Part shown: piece by piece, positions 44,786-57,271 of the stretch | How positions within the stretch are numbered: the first letter of the stretch is position 1 | Layout of the letters: every line of letters begins with the position of its first letter | Source: Orychophragmus violaceus | Taxonomy: Eukaryota; Streptophyta; Magnoliopsida; Brassicales; Brassicaceae | Assembly (NCBI GenBank): GCA_030180135.1 | Contig: CM058232.1 | Location: 79,465,001 to 79,529,000, forward strand | DNA length: 64,000 nt | Direction of reading: 5' to 3' | Notes under the pieces: generated by a model | Databases searched by the model: none | Seen by the model: only the letters and a program-made list of their open reading frames with translations | What the model was told of the DNA's origin: nothing | Program-made: the position numbers and the translations under genes

Positions 44786-46984
44786 ATGGCAGGAGCACCA
44801 CCGAACAAGGATCACGTCATCATCGAAGACATAACAAGCTCAGAAACAGCTCTGAGAGCAAGAGGGCAGCCCCAACACGTTTCTCAAGTTGCAGACCCAA
44901 TCATCCAGCCGGCCGGCGCCGAGCAGCAACCTCAAAATATCGGACGACCTCAGATAGTCGCAGAAGTTCAGACGAACGAGCAGGACATGTCCGCTTTACT
45001 CAAAACTCTCATGACTCAAGTAACCGAACTCTCCAAGGGAAGCAATGCACGCTTCGACCAACTTGCAACGGCACACGCGGTATGCCAAGGACAAATCAAC
45101 AATTTACGGATGGCAAGCCAACAAGGATCCGTTCCCCGAACTCGTCTCCACCGAGCGTTATTCGAAGAAACGACGCCCCCAAACCCAAGAAACCGAGCGG
45201 TATCGCAGCAGAACGAGGACGAGCATCCCCCCAGTATGGGAATCCCGAGTAGCTCGGCACTCGACGCACACAGAGATAACGAAATCGAAGACCTGAAATT
45301 AATGCTGAAAAACATGACATCCAAAGTCCATCAAGCCATTAGCTCGGCACCAGAAATCGACCGCGTAATAGAAGAAACTCAAAACACTCCTTTCACTCAG
45401 CGGCTCATGAATATCCAAGTCGAGCATCCAGCCTCCAAGGTCAAGATCAAAATGATGATGTACGACGGAAAATCCGACCCGAGGCAGTTCCTAACAGCCT
45501 TCCACATGGCAATGGGTCGAACCCACTTCAGCCTCGGACAACGAGACGCAAGCTTTTGCCAACTATTCGTAGAGCACCTGACCGGATCAGCTTTGGATTG
45601 GTTCTCTCGCCTCGAACCAAACTCCATAGATGGATACGACGATCTAACGCATGCCTTCGTAAAGCACTACTCAATGTACATACAAGACGAAGTATCCAAC
45701 GCTGACTTATGGGCCGTTACACAAGGACAAAAAGAGAGCCTCCGATCGTACATAACCCGGTTCAAGAGCGTACTCGCCAAACTCACGATTACCGACAGTG
45801 AGGGGATACCCGCTCTCCGAAACGGTCTATGGTACGAGTCAAGTTTCCGAGAAGAATTAAAAAAGAACAAACCCAGTTCGCTTGAAGACGCACTCCACCG
45901 AGCATCAATCTTCATCGACCTAGAAGAAGAAAAGGAAACCTTGGCAAAGATATACGGCCCAAAGAATTCGACATCGAAAGAGAAAACCGAGAAGGTCACC
46001 GATCAGTACGAGCCACGGCAACATTACGACCAAGATTATAAGAAAACCAAAGAGGAGGAGATCACAAGGAAAGGAAAGTCTTACTACGTCAGCGATCAGC
46101 CACTAGAGCGGCAACAGAATACGGATTTCCTCTACCAAGACCGTCGACAGGACCACCCCAATCGCTCGCAGAACCACCAGCAGGAGCGGTCATCACAGGG
46201 TCACCAAGGACAAAACTCGAGCAAACCACGGAACAGATCGACCCGCGGAGGCGACAAAAGCAAATTATTCTGCGAATACCATCAACGAGGAGGCCACAGT
46301 ACTGAGGAATGCAGAAATCTTCAGGCTTTGCTCTACGCTGACTATCAAAAAGACGGGAAGAAGCTAGTCCTAGATCGCAACAAGCCTCACCCGAAGCAAA
46401 TCAACCAGGTAACACAACCAAAAAACGAAGCCGAGCGATTCAGGATCGTCCAAAAGGAACGAAAGAAGATTGCCTTTGCCGAGGAAATCGAGCAAATCAA
46501 TGCAAATACGGCAGCTGCAGACAAACGAGCTCGTGACGAAGAAGACGAAGAAGGAACACGTCCACCAAGAAGACGTATAAACATGATCATGGGGGGACTA
46601 CCTATGGTAAACGACTCAGTACGATCAATCAAGGAGTACGAGCGACGGGCCATGGCTGCCCAGCATTACCGACGAAACGCCACTGACGAGCTCAGGAACG
46701 GCGACGAAATAAGTTTCACCGAGCACGACGCTGAGGGAGTGGACCGACCGCACAACGACCCACTCATCGTCGCCATGCAGATCGGCGACTGCGAAGTCGA
46801 GAAGATTTTGATCGACACCGGAAGCTCGGTAGATCTAATCTTCAGAGAGACATTACAACGGATGGAACTCAATGATTACCGTATTAAGCCATCGACAAGA
46901 CCATTAACGGCTTCTCGGGCGACTCGATCAACACAATCGGAACAATCAAACTTCCCGTCTACGTCTGCCGAATCACCAAGCTGA
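44786..46984 (+). pseudogene. T1 gag-protease, frameshifted near the end of protease
   Basis: The ATG at 44786 (MAGAPPNKDH) starts a 732-codon frame. Capsid-like gag is at about residues 205-340 (RQFLTAFHMAM, DWFSRLEPNSIDGYDDL, SYITRFKSVL). A charged Q/R/K-rich linker follows, then a CxxxH-type finger FCEYHQRGGHSTEEC (about 495-510). The protease active site LIDTGSSVDLIF is at about residues 675-686. Near 46908 one G is missing, so the genuine protease tail (SGDSINTIGTIKLPVYV, VVVDRPAIYNIILGTPW) continues in another frame. Such retropepsins normally process Gag-Pol. Confidence 0.92.
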
Positions 46985-49900
46985 TCAAGTTCGTGGTCGT
47001 CGACAGACCAGCTATCTACAATATCATCCTCGGCACCCCCTGGATCCACGAGATGAGGGCAGTCTCGTCCACCTATCATCAATGCGTAAAATTTCCAACC
47101 CCGTTCGGCGTATTTACATTACGTGGAGATCAGAAGATATCCCGAACATGCTTCCGTATCGAGCACAAAATGCGTTGCAAATCTCGGGCGTATCTAGTCG
47201 CAGAGCCCCGAATCGAGCTACCACCTCCCGATCGACCGCAGAAAGATGCGGTAATACAAGTCAACATCGGCATAAGGGATCCCGAGCGTTGCGTCGGGAT
47301 TGGAGCCGACCTCCGCGAAGACCTGCAAGATAGGCTCGTAGAATTTCTCAAGGAAATGCCACAACCTTCGCCTGGACCACCAGTGATATGACCGGAGTAG
47401 ACCCGACCATCGCGTGCCACGAACTGCACGTCGATCCAACTTTCAAACCAGTCAAACAGAAGAGAAAGAAGCTCGGTCCCGAGCACGCCAAAGCTGTCAA
47501 TGACGAAGTAGAGCGGCTTTCAAAGGCAGGTTCAATCACCGAGGTGAAGTACCCTGACTGGCTGGCAAATCCCGTAGTGGTAAAAAAGAAGAACGGTAAA
47601 TGGAGAGTGTGCGTAGATTTCACCGATCTCAACAAAGCGTGCCCCAAGGATAGTTTCCCACTGCCACACATCGACCGGCTCGTAGAAGCAACCACCGGTC
47701 ACGAGCTGCTATCGTTCATGGACGCCTTTGCAGGGTATAACCAGATCATGATGCACCCTGATGATCGGGAAAAGACTTCCTTCATCACCGACCGCGGCAC
47801 ATATTGCTACAAGGTTATGCCATTCGGCCTCAAGAATGCAGGAGCGACATACCAACGCCTCGTGAATCGCATGTTTGCTGACCAGCTCGGCAACACAATG
47901 GAAGTTTATATTGACGATATGCTCGTCAAGTCCACTCTAGCGGACGATCATATCAATCATCTCACAACATGTTTTGCGAGTTTAAACAAGTATGGAATGA
48001 AATTGAATCCGGAGAAGTGCACGTTCGCAGTCACGTCGGGTGAATTTCTCGGCTACATCGTCACGAGAAGAGGAATTGAAGCAAACCCGATGAAAATAGC
48101 GGCGATCACCGAGCTTCCATCCCCAAAAAGCACAAGAGAAGTCCAACGTTTAACCGGGCGCGTCGCGGCTTTGAATAGATTCATCTCACGATCAACCGAC
48201 AAATGTCTCCCTTTCTACAACCTCCTCCGAGGAAATAAGAAATTCGAATGGGATGCTAAATGCGAAGACGCGTTTCAACAGCTCAAAACCTACCTATCCA
48301 CCCCACCAATCCTGGCCAAACCCGAGGAGGGGGAAACGCTGTATTTATATATTTTGGTATCATCCTTGGCAGTCAGCAGTGTGCTCGTCCGCGACGACCG
48401 AGGCGAACAAAGACCAATCTTCTATACAAGCAAAATCTTCGACGATGCCGAGACACCCTACAACACACTCGAGAAACTCGCGTTGGCCGTCGTCGTCTCA
48501 GCTCGGAAGCTCCGCCCTTATTTTCAGTCACACTCGGTGGTCGTTCTCACGAATCAACCAATCAGAACAATCTTGCACAGCCCGAGCCATTCAGGGAGGA
48601 TCGCTAAATGGGCAGTCGAGCTAAGCGAGTATCACATCGAGTACAAGCCCAGGACAAGCGCCAAGTCCCAGGTCCTCGCAGACTTCATCATCGAACTACC
48701 CCCCGAGCTCACCATAGCCGAAGGACAAAGCCCAAACGAGAAATGGATTCTATTCGTAGATGGTTCATCATCAAGAAATGGTTCAGGAGTAGGAGTCAAA
48801 CTTACATCCCCGACCGACGAATTGATCGAACAATCCTTCCGTCTAGGATTTCCAGCCTCTAACAACGAAGCCGAATACGAAGCAACTGCTCGCAGGACTG
48901 CGACTGGCCGAAGTAGTGCGGGCAAAACAAGTAGATGCGTTCGCCGACTCACAGCTCGTTGTAAACCAATTAAACGGAGAATACGAAGAAAAAAACGAGC
49001 GCATGGACGCATACCTAAAGCTCGTCCAGGAAATTGTTGCACGAGTCGGGTCAGTCATGCTAACAAAGATCCCTAAAAGCGATAACTCCTCCGTAGACGC
49101 ATTGGCCGCCCTAGCTTCGACGTCAGATCCCGACCTCCGCCGAGTCATCCCAGTCGAATGCATAGCCCGACCAAGCATCGCACCAGGCGAAGATGTACTG
49201 CTTATTACCGAGGAAGAAGAGGGACTGGATGATGCTCATAAAAGCAACGAGGAGGTCATCAAAAGCGCCGACCCGAGCGTACCAACATCATCGACTGGAG
49301 AGACGAGATTAAAGATTATATACTAACCGGGAAGGTCCCCGAGGATCGTTGGGCAGCTCGCCGATTGAAAGCCCACTGCGCGCAATACGTAATGATGAAG
49401 GACGAGCTATTTCGATGGAGTGCATCCAAGGCTCTCCTACGATGCATAAACGGACAGGAGATCCAATGGGTCACTGAGCAAACTCACGAAGGAGCAGGCG
49501 GAAATCACACAAGCGGCCGAGCATTAGCCGCAAAGATAAAACGACATGGTCATTTCTGGCCGACCATGATCGCCGACTGCGAAAGCTACGTGGATCGATG
49601 CGAACAATATCAAAGACACGCGCCAAGCATACACAAGCCAGCCGAGCTCCTCACAACTGCAGCCACGCCCTACCCATTCATGTGGTGGGCGATGGATATC
49701 GTTGGACCTCTCCCGGCCTCACATCAAAAGAAGTTCATCCTGATAATGACCGATTACTTTACCAAATAGGTCGAGGCCGAATCCTACTCGGAGATCAAAA
49801 ACCTCGACGTTCAAAAGTTCGTTTGGAAATACATAATCTGTCGCCACGGTGTCCCTTACGAGATCGTAACCGACAATAGGTCCCAGTTCATTTCCAACCT

Positions 49901-50158
49901 ATTCGAAGGATTATGGGCAAGGTGGAAAATTCGCTTAAGTAAATCCACCCCGAGATACCCACAAGGAAACGGGCAGGCTGAAGCGACCAACAAAACGATC
50001 ATCGACGGGCTAAATAAACGAATGGAAAGCAAAAAAGGCCTCTGGGCCGACGAGCTCGATGGCGTCCTCTGGTCTCATCGGACAACACCATGAACGTCAA
50101 CCAGCCAGACTCCTTTCTCCCTCTCCCACAGAATGGAGGCAATGTCCCCCGCCGAGAT
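46985..50158 (+). pseudogene. T1 pol: RT, two RNase H domains, integrase (up to the C3 insertion)
   Basis: Protease C-terminus and linker 46985-47391, a shift near 47388, then RT 47388-48350 (KKKNGKWRVCVDFTDLN, MPFGLKNAGATYQRLVN, catalytic YIDD near 47910). The first RNase H follows (IFYTSKIFDDAETPYNTLEK). The second, archaeal-type RNase H has DGSSSRNGSGVG, NNEAEYEA, DAFADSQLVV and SVDALAALAS; a one-base loss near 48895 splits it. Integrase starts near 49340: HEGAGGNHTSG finger with the last Cys lost (CEQYQ for CxxCQ), MDIVGP, VTDNRSQF and PQGNGQAEATNK. Stops: TAA at 49324-49326, TAG at 49767-49769 (expected TGG) and TGA at 50091-50093 (expected CGA). C3 interrupts after GCCGAGAT. Confidence 0.93.
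50154..50158 (+). other. Target-site duplication of C3 (left)
   Basis: GAGAT before the C3 5' LTR and again at 57952-57956. Removing C3 and one copy restores the T1 frame (SPAEMCVP). Confidence 0.95.
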
Positions 50159-50838
50159 TGTTGGGAATGTCCTGAAATCTATTGTACTTGCTCTAAGTGA
50201 TAGTTGTATTGTCGAGATGAGACAATCATATAATACTAGGTAGTCATAATGCTTTGCTAGAAGCCACTTATGATAAATGAGTTGAGAACTCATTGCTAGT
50301 GTTATATGATCCTACAGGGTCACACACCTAAGCAAACTGGACGTTAAAGACGAGGTTGATCATTAATGTAATGATCTGGTGAATGCATATTTGATATGCA
50401 TTCGATATCAATATTCTGGGGCAGTGTCGATCGTTGCAGTAGTGCATCGATCGATGCAACTCGCGAATTAATCAGATTAATTCGGTTTAATCGTTGGTTA
50501 ATTCCGTTACGGTTTAAGTCGACATATATAAGATATATGGTCGACCTAAACTGATTTCTAACCTAATTCACAGCCACCAGAACTTGAATAGAAACCTCTG
50601 AAGAGATTGGATCTCTATAGGCACTAGCATCCCTGCTGTTCAGTTTGTGTGCGTGTGGATACCAGTAGAGGCGCAGCACTTGAGGCGCTCTAGATCTCGA
50701 TTATCTGCAAATCTTCCGCTGCTAAAAACCAGGTAAATCTGAGATCCCATAGATTCAATTACATGAACCTTAGATCCTAGGCTTGGAATTCAGACTAGGT
50801 TTGCCTAATTGGATTAGGAACTGCTAGAAATTCCTTCA
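50159..50838 (+). repeat. C3 5' LTR (680 bp)
   Basis: Begins TGTTGGGAATGTCC and ends ATTCCTTCA. Paired cores at 50428 and 50448 (20 bp). TATA box TATATAAG lies inside an inverted repeat bounded by GTCGAC at 50519 and 50541. Another palindrome, TGCATATTTGATATGCA, is at about 50384-50400. Confidence 0.95.
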
Positions 50839-50839
50839 G

Positions 50840-50851
50840 TGGTATCAGAGC
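50840..50851 (+). other. C3 primer binding site
   Basis: TGGTATCAGAGC, as in C1 and C2. Confidence 0.93.
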
Positions 50852-51937
50852 TTTAGGGTTCCATTGAATCTGTAGCATGTTGATTAGATTGGTTGAATCT
50901 GGATCTCTGTATATTTGATACAAACATGCTAAAACTCGTTGTGTTCAAAGTATCCTAGTTTAGGGTTTTGCTCGAAAAACGTTTTAGGGTTCTTCGCATG
51001 GTGTCGATCGATGCCAATCCGGCATCGATCGACACAGGGCGAAAACCCGAATAAAACTTATGTTTCGCCTAGTGTCGATCGACACAGACCTCGCGAGAAT
51101 GATGAATCGGTTCAATTGGATTGGACCGGTTATCGAGCTTGGTTAATGATGGTTAAACACTAAGAATGGTTTATTGCGATTGGGTTGGTATCGACCGATG
51201 CTAATGTAGCATCGATCGACACTGACCGGTAGCATCGATCGACACTGACCGGTATTCAAAACCGGATCAATTGGATTGATCGGTTATCGCAAATTGCTGT
51301 TGGTTATTCTGCATCGATCGACACTATAGTAGTGTCGGTCGACATCAGATTTGATGGTTTAGGTTATGGAACCTGAAATCACAGAACCAAAGCAAGATAA
51401 ATCAATTAATTAGAAGAATTAAAACATAATAAAACTGAACGTTTTAAATGGTTCCGTTCCTCAATCAAATATCAAGCGATACTTGATGTCTTTCCAATCT
51501 TGTCAACTGTCAAGACTCGTTTCATTGAGTGATAGGCTTGCAGTGCAAGGTATCCACAATTACATGAGTAAGGCAGGAAGTAATCGTGTTGATGGGCTTG
51601 CAGTGCAAGGCGTCAACAATTACATGACTTAAGAGATTGGTTTACTTGACTGGGCTATCAAAATCGTTTTGGGCCTAGAGACATCAGGTGGATTGGGCAT
51701 GAGATGGCAATCCACAACCAAGAGTTATATTGGATATAACTAGCAAAGTTGTTGCTTACCTAGATAGCTAAAATTTGGGTGATAGCCAGTGGCTTACTCA
51801 AGTTTAGTGAAGTAAGGGTCTTGGATCATTATATTCATCTGAGGAAACATTGTTTGAATATAATGCGAGTTTTCTTAATAGTTAAGACTTCTCATTTCTT
51901 GAACATCATAACTAAAACCTCCCTTGTTTTTCCAGCT
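50852..51937 (+). other. C3 untranslated leader with CGATCG arrays
   Basis: No ORF of note. Palindromes are at 51005/51026 (21 bp), 51076, 51192 (CGACCG)/51213 (21 bp), 51236, and 51315/51336 (CGGTCG variant, 21 bp), with mixed GTGT/ACAC and GCAT/ATGC arms. Homologous to the reversed C2 leader. Two copies of a GGCTTGCAGTGCAAGG block occur at 51535 and 51595. Confidence 0.85.
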
Positions 51938-52816
51938 ATGTCTAGCACAAACCATCATAACAATTTCTCCCTGCGATCCGTCCTTGAGATGGACAAGTTA
52001 AATGGATCCAACTTTCTTGAATGGTATCGGAACTTGAGAATTGTTCTCAAACAGGAGAAAAAGGACTATGTCCTTGAGAAAGTTCTCCCCAAGAAGTACC
52101 GAGCCAATGCCTGGCAGTCAGATAAGGATGCTTGGGATAAGCATTCTAATGATGCGGTGGATGTGAGTTGTCTCATGTTGGCTACCATGAACTCGGAATT
52201 GCAGAAGCAATATGAGTACGTGGAGTCGCCAATACAGATGATCACTGGCCTGAAAAGTATGTTTCAGGAGCAGGCACGAACTCAGAGATACCAGACGGTT
52301 AGGTGTCTGATTGAGTGCAAGCTACCAAAGGGCGAACCAGTTAGTCCTCATGTCATTAAGATGATGGGTTATATTGATAACCTGGAGAAACTGGACTGTC
52401 CCATTAGCCAAGAGTTGGCTACTGACATCATTCTTCAGTCGCTGTCGTCAAGCTATGATCAATTTGTTATGAACTATAACATGAACAACTTGACGAAGAC
52501 GTTGACTAAATTGCATGGGATGCTTAAGACTGCTGAACCTAACATCAAGAAGGACACCCCAAATGTCCTTATGGTACAAAAGGGTAAAAAGTTTAAGAAA
52601 CTTGGTAAGAACAAAGGTGATGGCAAGACGAGCTCGATTGTGAATCCAAGCGAGTCTGGCCATGTTCCTAAGGTTAAAACCAGTCATTCTGAAGATGTTA
52701 AGTGCCGTTATTGTAATGGTTATGGGCATTTGAAAAGAAACTGCAATAAATTCTTGGAAGATTATGATAAGCTGAAGAAGACGTACGAGACTTCTTCTTC
52801 AGGTATTTTGTTATAG
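51938..52816 (+). CDS. C3 Gag (copia-type), ending by frameshift at the gag-pol junction
   Basis: The ATG at 51938 (MSSTNHHNNFSLRSVLEMDK) gives 292 aa. It contains the copia gag domain (LNGSNFLEWYRNLRIVLKQE, IKMMGYIDNLEKLDCPISQE, SSSYDQFVMNYNMNNL) and an intact CCHC knuckle CRYCNGYGHLKRNC. A 1-2-base loss after ETSSSGI ends the frame at 52814-52816, where C2 continues into protease. Gag is the only part that still looks usable: this copy could supply capsid protein but no enzymes. Upstream in-frame ATGs (from 51779) are in leader sequence conserved at the DNA level, so 51938 is preferred. Confidence 0.85.
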   Translation: MSSTNHHNNFSLRSVLEMDKLNGSNFLEWYRNLRIVLKQEKKDYVLEKVLPKKYRANAWQSDKDAWDKHSNDAVDVSCLMLATMNSELQKQYEYVESPIQMITGLKSMFQEQARTQRYQTVRCLIECKLPKGEPVSPHVIKMMGYIDNLEKLDCPISQELATDIILQSLSSSYDQFVMNYNMNNLTKTLTKLHGMLKTAEPNIKKDTPNVLMVQKGKKFKKLGKNKGDGKTSSIVNPSESGHVPKVKTSHSEDVKCRYCNGYGHLKRNCNKFLEDYDKLKKTYETSSSGILL

Positions 52817-53402
52817 AAGTAAATGTTACTTCTTATAATCCTACTTATTGGGTATTGGATACCAGCTGTGGTACTCATATTTTGTGAAAATGTGCAAGGC
52901 CTGAGCAAAAGTAGGACTATGGAGAAAGGACAAGTGGACCTATGAGTGGGAATGGAGCAAGAGTTGCTGCATTAATTGTAGGAGTATTTCATTTGTTTTT
53001 CTTTTATGGCATGTTTTGAACTTAAAACTGCTACTATGTAACTGCTATTAGCAGACAGATTATTTCTAATCCTTGCTTCGATATGGAAGGATATCAGTTC
53101 TCAAATCAAGAATAAGTGTTATTCATTTGATTACAGTGATATATTTTATAGTAGCAATCAATTAGAGAATGGACTTTATGTTCTAAACCAGAATGTGCCT
53201 AACTATAACATTAGTACCAAGAGATTCAAGTCAAAAGATATGAATCAAACTTTTTCTCTGGCATTGTCGTTTTGAGCCACATAAATGAGAAACAGATTCA
53301 GAAGCTCCATAGTGATGGGCTTTTGGGCTCATCTGATTATGAATCAAAATGAGTAAAGTGAATCTTGTTTATTGGAAAACGACAGAGGCCCCTTTCAACA
53401 AA

Positions 53403-53460
53403 GGTAGTGTCGATCGATGCATGTATGCAACGATCAATACAGGTTGCGAAAGAACGGATA
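53403..53460. repeat. 58-bp CGATCG-pair insertion in C3 integrase
   Basis: C2 here has CAACAAACAAAATGAAAGG (complement, near 37345). C3 has CAACAAA, then about 58 extra bases, then AATGAAAGG. The extra piece holds cores at 53411 and 53431 (CGATCA), 20 bp apart, and a GGTTGCG tail. It is about the size of one repeat unit of the A2 array (51 bp). Confidence 0.8.
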
Positions 53461-54256
53461 AAATGAAAGGGCCAGAGGATTATTGGGCTTTATACATACG
53501 GATGTACATGGCCCGATAAGCGCAAATGCTAGAGGAAATTTTCAGTACTTCATTACCTTTACTGATATTTTCAGAAGGTACGGTTATGCCTTATTTATAA
53601 GGCATAAGTCAGAATCTTTGAAAAGTACAAAGATTCCAAAAATGAAGTACAGAATCAATTTGGCAAAGGTATTAAACCTCTGCGATGAGATCATGGAGGT
53701 GAATACTTAGGTCAAGAATTTAGTGATCATCTGAGAGATTGTGAAAGTATTTCAAAATTCACTCCTCCTGTATCGGACTTTATTAGATATGGTTCGATCA
53801 ATGATGAGTCACTTAGATCTTCCATTATCCTTCTAAGAATACGCTCCAGAAATGTCTGAGTTTACTTTAAATAGAGTTCCATCAAAATCAGTTACAGAGA
53901 TACCACATGAGATGTGGAATGTAAACGTTTCTGATTTATCCATCATGAGATTTGGAATTGCGAGACTTATATGAAACGTTTAATCTCTGATAAGCTCGCA
54001 CCCAAATCTGGTAAGTGCTGCTTCATTGGTTGTCCTAACAAAACCAAGGCATGTTACTTTTACAACCAGTTCGAGAACAAATTGTTTGTTGCTCGGAACT
54101 ATGTTTTCTTAAGAAAGACTTTCTTTCCAAGAAGAACAGTGGGAGTAAAAGTACAACTCGAAGAAATTCGAAAAAACACAGGAGACTGCTCAACCTGATG
54201 AGGAAGAGCAGCAGTTGGTTCTACAAAGAGTTGTAGAACCTGCACCTGTGGTGCCT

Positions 54257-54479
54257 AGAGTTTATAAAGGATCTAGTGAATGTATATTCGATATACATTT
54301 AAATGGCGAGTTTCTGAAGAAGTGTCGATCGACACAAAAGTTGCATCGATCGACACAGATCGCGAACCAAACATTGATTTTGGTTTATGACTTAATTAAC
54401 TACGGTTTAAATCTTGGTTAATTAGGTCGTGGTAAAAGTATACATATGAGATATGTGTGCGCGACTTTCACAGAAAACT
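54257..54479. repeat. 223-bp LTR-like palindrome cassette inserted in C3 pol
   Basis: Relative to C1 and C2, about 223 bp are added between GTGGTGCCT and GAAGCTCGCAGATCC. The order of parts copies the LTR segment 50378-50550: a palindrome (TATATTCGATATACATT), about 30 bp, a CGATCG pair (54326/54347, 21 bp), CGCG, AT-rich TTAATTAACTACGGTTTAAA, then a second inverted repeat around GTATACATATGAGATATGTG. The letters differ widely from this element's own LTR, so it came from another family or copy. Confidence 0.75.
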
Positions 54480-55430
54480 GAAGCTCGCAGATCCGAAAGG
54501 ATCCGTCACGAACCCGAGAAATATGGATTTCTCGTAACCAATTGCCGTGATCTACTGATCATTGAAAGTGACGGGCCTGCGAATTTTGAAGAAGCAATGA
54601 TGGGCCTTGACTCCGAAAATGGCTGAAAGCCACTGAATCCGAAAATGGTTATATTCAGATATACAAAGCTAGGTTGGTGGCAAAAGGTTTCAAGTAAATT
54701 CATGGTATTGACTATGAAGAAACCTATTCCCAGACACCATGCTTATGTCCATTCGGATTCTCCTAGCAACCGCCACTCATAATGGTTATGAGATCTGGCA
54801 GATGGATGTGAAAACAGTTTTCCTTAATGGAATTCTGGAAAAGAATGTGTACATGACATAATATGAAGTTTTTCATTGATCCTAATGAAGCTAGGAAGAT
54901 ATGCAAGCTTCATCGATCCATTTATGGATTGAAGCAAGCATCTCGGAGTTGGAATCTTCGTTTTGATAAAGTAATCAAAAGGTTTGATTTTATCAGAAAT
55001 GAAGAGGAACCGAATGTTTACAAGATGACTAGTGGGAGCGCAGTTGCATTTCTAGTATAGTATGTTGATAACATACTACTTCTCGGAAATGAAGTTCCGT
55101 TGTTTCAGTCTGTTAAGACTTGACTCGAAAGTCGTTTTTCGATAAGAAATATGGGAGAAACCGTATGCATTCTTGGAATAAGAATCTATAGAGATAGATT
55201 GGATAAGGTAATTGGATTGTGTCAAGATACTTATAGTGATAAGGCCTTGCACATGTCCAATCTGCAGGATTCCAAGAAGGGCTTCGTGCAAATGACTCTT
55301 GGTATTACTCTTAGCAAGACGCAGTGTCTTTCGACACACGCTGAGCAAGGGAGAATAAGGGTCAGGCTACTGCTAAAGGCATTAGATGTCTTAAGATGTG
55401 AACTTAATTTTAGTGGGAGTCATTGTTATT

Positions 55431-56226
55431 AATTTTAGTTATGATATGATGTTCGTGTAAACATAATTTGATTATGTTATTGAAATCTGACATCTGTATT
55501 ATTTAATAATGGTTATTAAATAATAGTCCCAAAGTAATTTATGACATTTTATAGGTCATCAAGTATGTGACTTGATCATGAAACCCTATATGTAATAAAT
55601 GACATAAATTATGTTGGTCCCTGGTCGAGGTTGTTAAAGTGGGACATTAACAACCGCGTGAGACTAGTATGTGAGGTGACTGATGACTAAGTTTCATGGA
55701 GTCATTAATAAGAGTATTAAAGTCAATCACATAGATATGTGTTGGAGAACACAGGATCGGACATGACCCACTGATGAGAACTCTACGGGATAGTTATATA
55801 AGTGTCATGAGAGTTTTCATTATGACTATAGAGTATAGTCCTTAGACCTGAGTTCATCATGTTTTCTTACATGTGAATTGGTCCGCTTTAACCTTGTCAA
55901 ACGTCAGCCGTAACTGGTGACTATAAAGGCATTGATTGGGCGTATCATGAAGCGTGTGAAGAGACAGGGATGGAACAAGATGGGATTTGTCCCTCCTATA
56001 TAACAGGAGATAAATATCTCAAGGCCCATCGAAGATTTGATACTGAGAAATGTGTGGCCACACTCAAACGAGGTGATTGTCAGTCGTTTGTCTTGTCAGT
56101 ATAAATCGGAGTTCGATGAACATGATCTTGGCTAAATAAGGGTGACACAGATCTTGCCTTATGCCAGATCGAGATATAGTGACGAAGGGATTGAAGGAAT
56201 AGATGATTCCAATACAAGTGGGAGAT
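55431..56226 (+). other. C3 3' UTR, first copy
   Basis: Homologous to the C1 and C2 3' UTRs; ends in the purine tract AAGTGGGAGA before the internal LTR fragment. No gene. Confidence 0.8.
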
Positions 56227-56779
56227 TGTTGGGAATGTCCTGAAATCTATTGTACTTACTCCAAGTGAAAGTCGTATTGTCGAGATGAGACAATCATATG
56301 ACACTGGGTAGTCATAATGCTTTGCTAGAAGCCACTTATGATCAATGAGTTGAGAACTCATTGCTAGTGTTATATGATCCTACATGGTCACACACCTAAG
56401 CAAACTGGACGTTAAAGACGAGGTTGATCATTAATGTAATGATCCAGTGAATGCATATTTGATATGCATTCGATATCAATATTCTGGGGCAGTGTCGATC
56501 GATGCAGATAGTGCATCGATCGATGAAACTCGCGGATTAATCAGATTAATTTGGTTTAATCGTTGGTTAATTCTGTTATGGTTTAAGTCGACATATATAA
56601 GATATATGGTCGACCTAAACTGTTTTCTAACCTAATTTACAGCCACCAGAACTTGAATAGAAACCTCTGAAGAGATTGGATCTCTATAGGCACTAGCATC
56701 CCTCCTGTTCAGTTTGTGTGCGTGTGGATACCAGTAGAGGCGCAACATTTGAGGCGCTCTAGATCTCGATTATCTGCAA
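56227..56779 (+). repeat. Internal, 3'-truncated LTR copy in C3
   Basis: 553 bp of LTR (TGTTGGG to TTATCTGCAA), then the UTR starts again. It differs from both terminal LTRs where those agree with each other (for example TACTCCAAGTGAAAGTCG against TGCTCTAAGTGATAGTTG). Its motif pair is 56496/56517 with ATGC arms. Confidence 0.92.
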
Positions 56780-57271
56780 GAACACATGATCGGACACATG
56801 ATCGGACATGACCCACTGATGAGAACTCTACGGGATAGTTATATAAGTGTCATGAGAGTTTTCATAACGACTATAGAGTATATTCCTTGGACCTGAGTTC
56901 GTCATGTTTTCTTACATATGAATTGGTCCGCTTTAACCTTGTCAAACGTCAGCCGTAACTGGTGACTATAAAGGCATTGATTGGGCGTATCATGAAATGT
57001 GTGAATAAACAGGGATGGAACAAGATGGGATTTGTCCCTCCTATGTAACAGGAGATAAATATCTCAGGGCCCATCGAAGATTTGATACTGAGAAATGTGT
57101 GGCCACACTCAAACGAGGTGATTGTCAGTCGTTTGTCTTGTCAGTATAAATCGGAGTTCGATGAACATGATCTTGGCTCAATAAGGATGACACGGTTCTT
57201 GCCTTATGCTAGATCGAGATATAGTGACGAAGGGATTATGGGAATAGATGATTCCAGTACAAGTGGGAGAT
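56780..57271 (+). repeat. C3 3' UTR, second copy
   Basis: Repeats 55747-56226 with a few percent divergence. The junction carries a small duplication (ACATGATCGGACACATGATC). Ends in the purine tract AAGTGGGAGA before the 3' LTR. Confidence 0.9.

Larger units (their letters stand above)
52817..55430 (+). pseudogene. C3 protease-integrase-RT remnants
   Basis: Recognisable pieces in all frames: YWVLDTSCGTHI near 52845, GLYVLNQNVPNYNI near 53170, LGFIHTDVHGPISANARGNF near 53480, MKRLISDKLAPKSGKCCFIG (53971), the RT piece QMDVKTVFLNGILEKNVYMT near 54800 and KLHRSIYGLKQASRSWNLRF near 54905. YVDD is altered to YVDN (near 55060). RNase H is essentially gone: 55380 jumps to the 3' UTR. Gaps, shifts and stops are too many to list. 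Two CGATCG-bearing insertions lie at about 53403-53460 and 54257-54479. TGG is kept at the codon that is TAG in C1 and C2. Confidence 0.9.
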
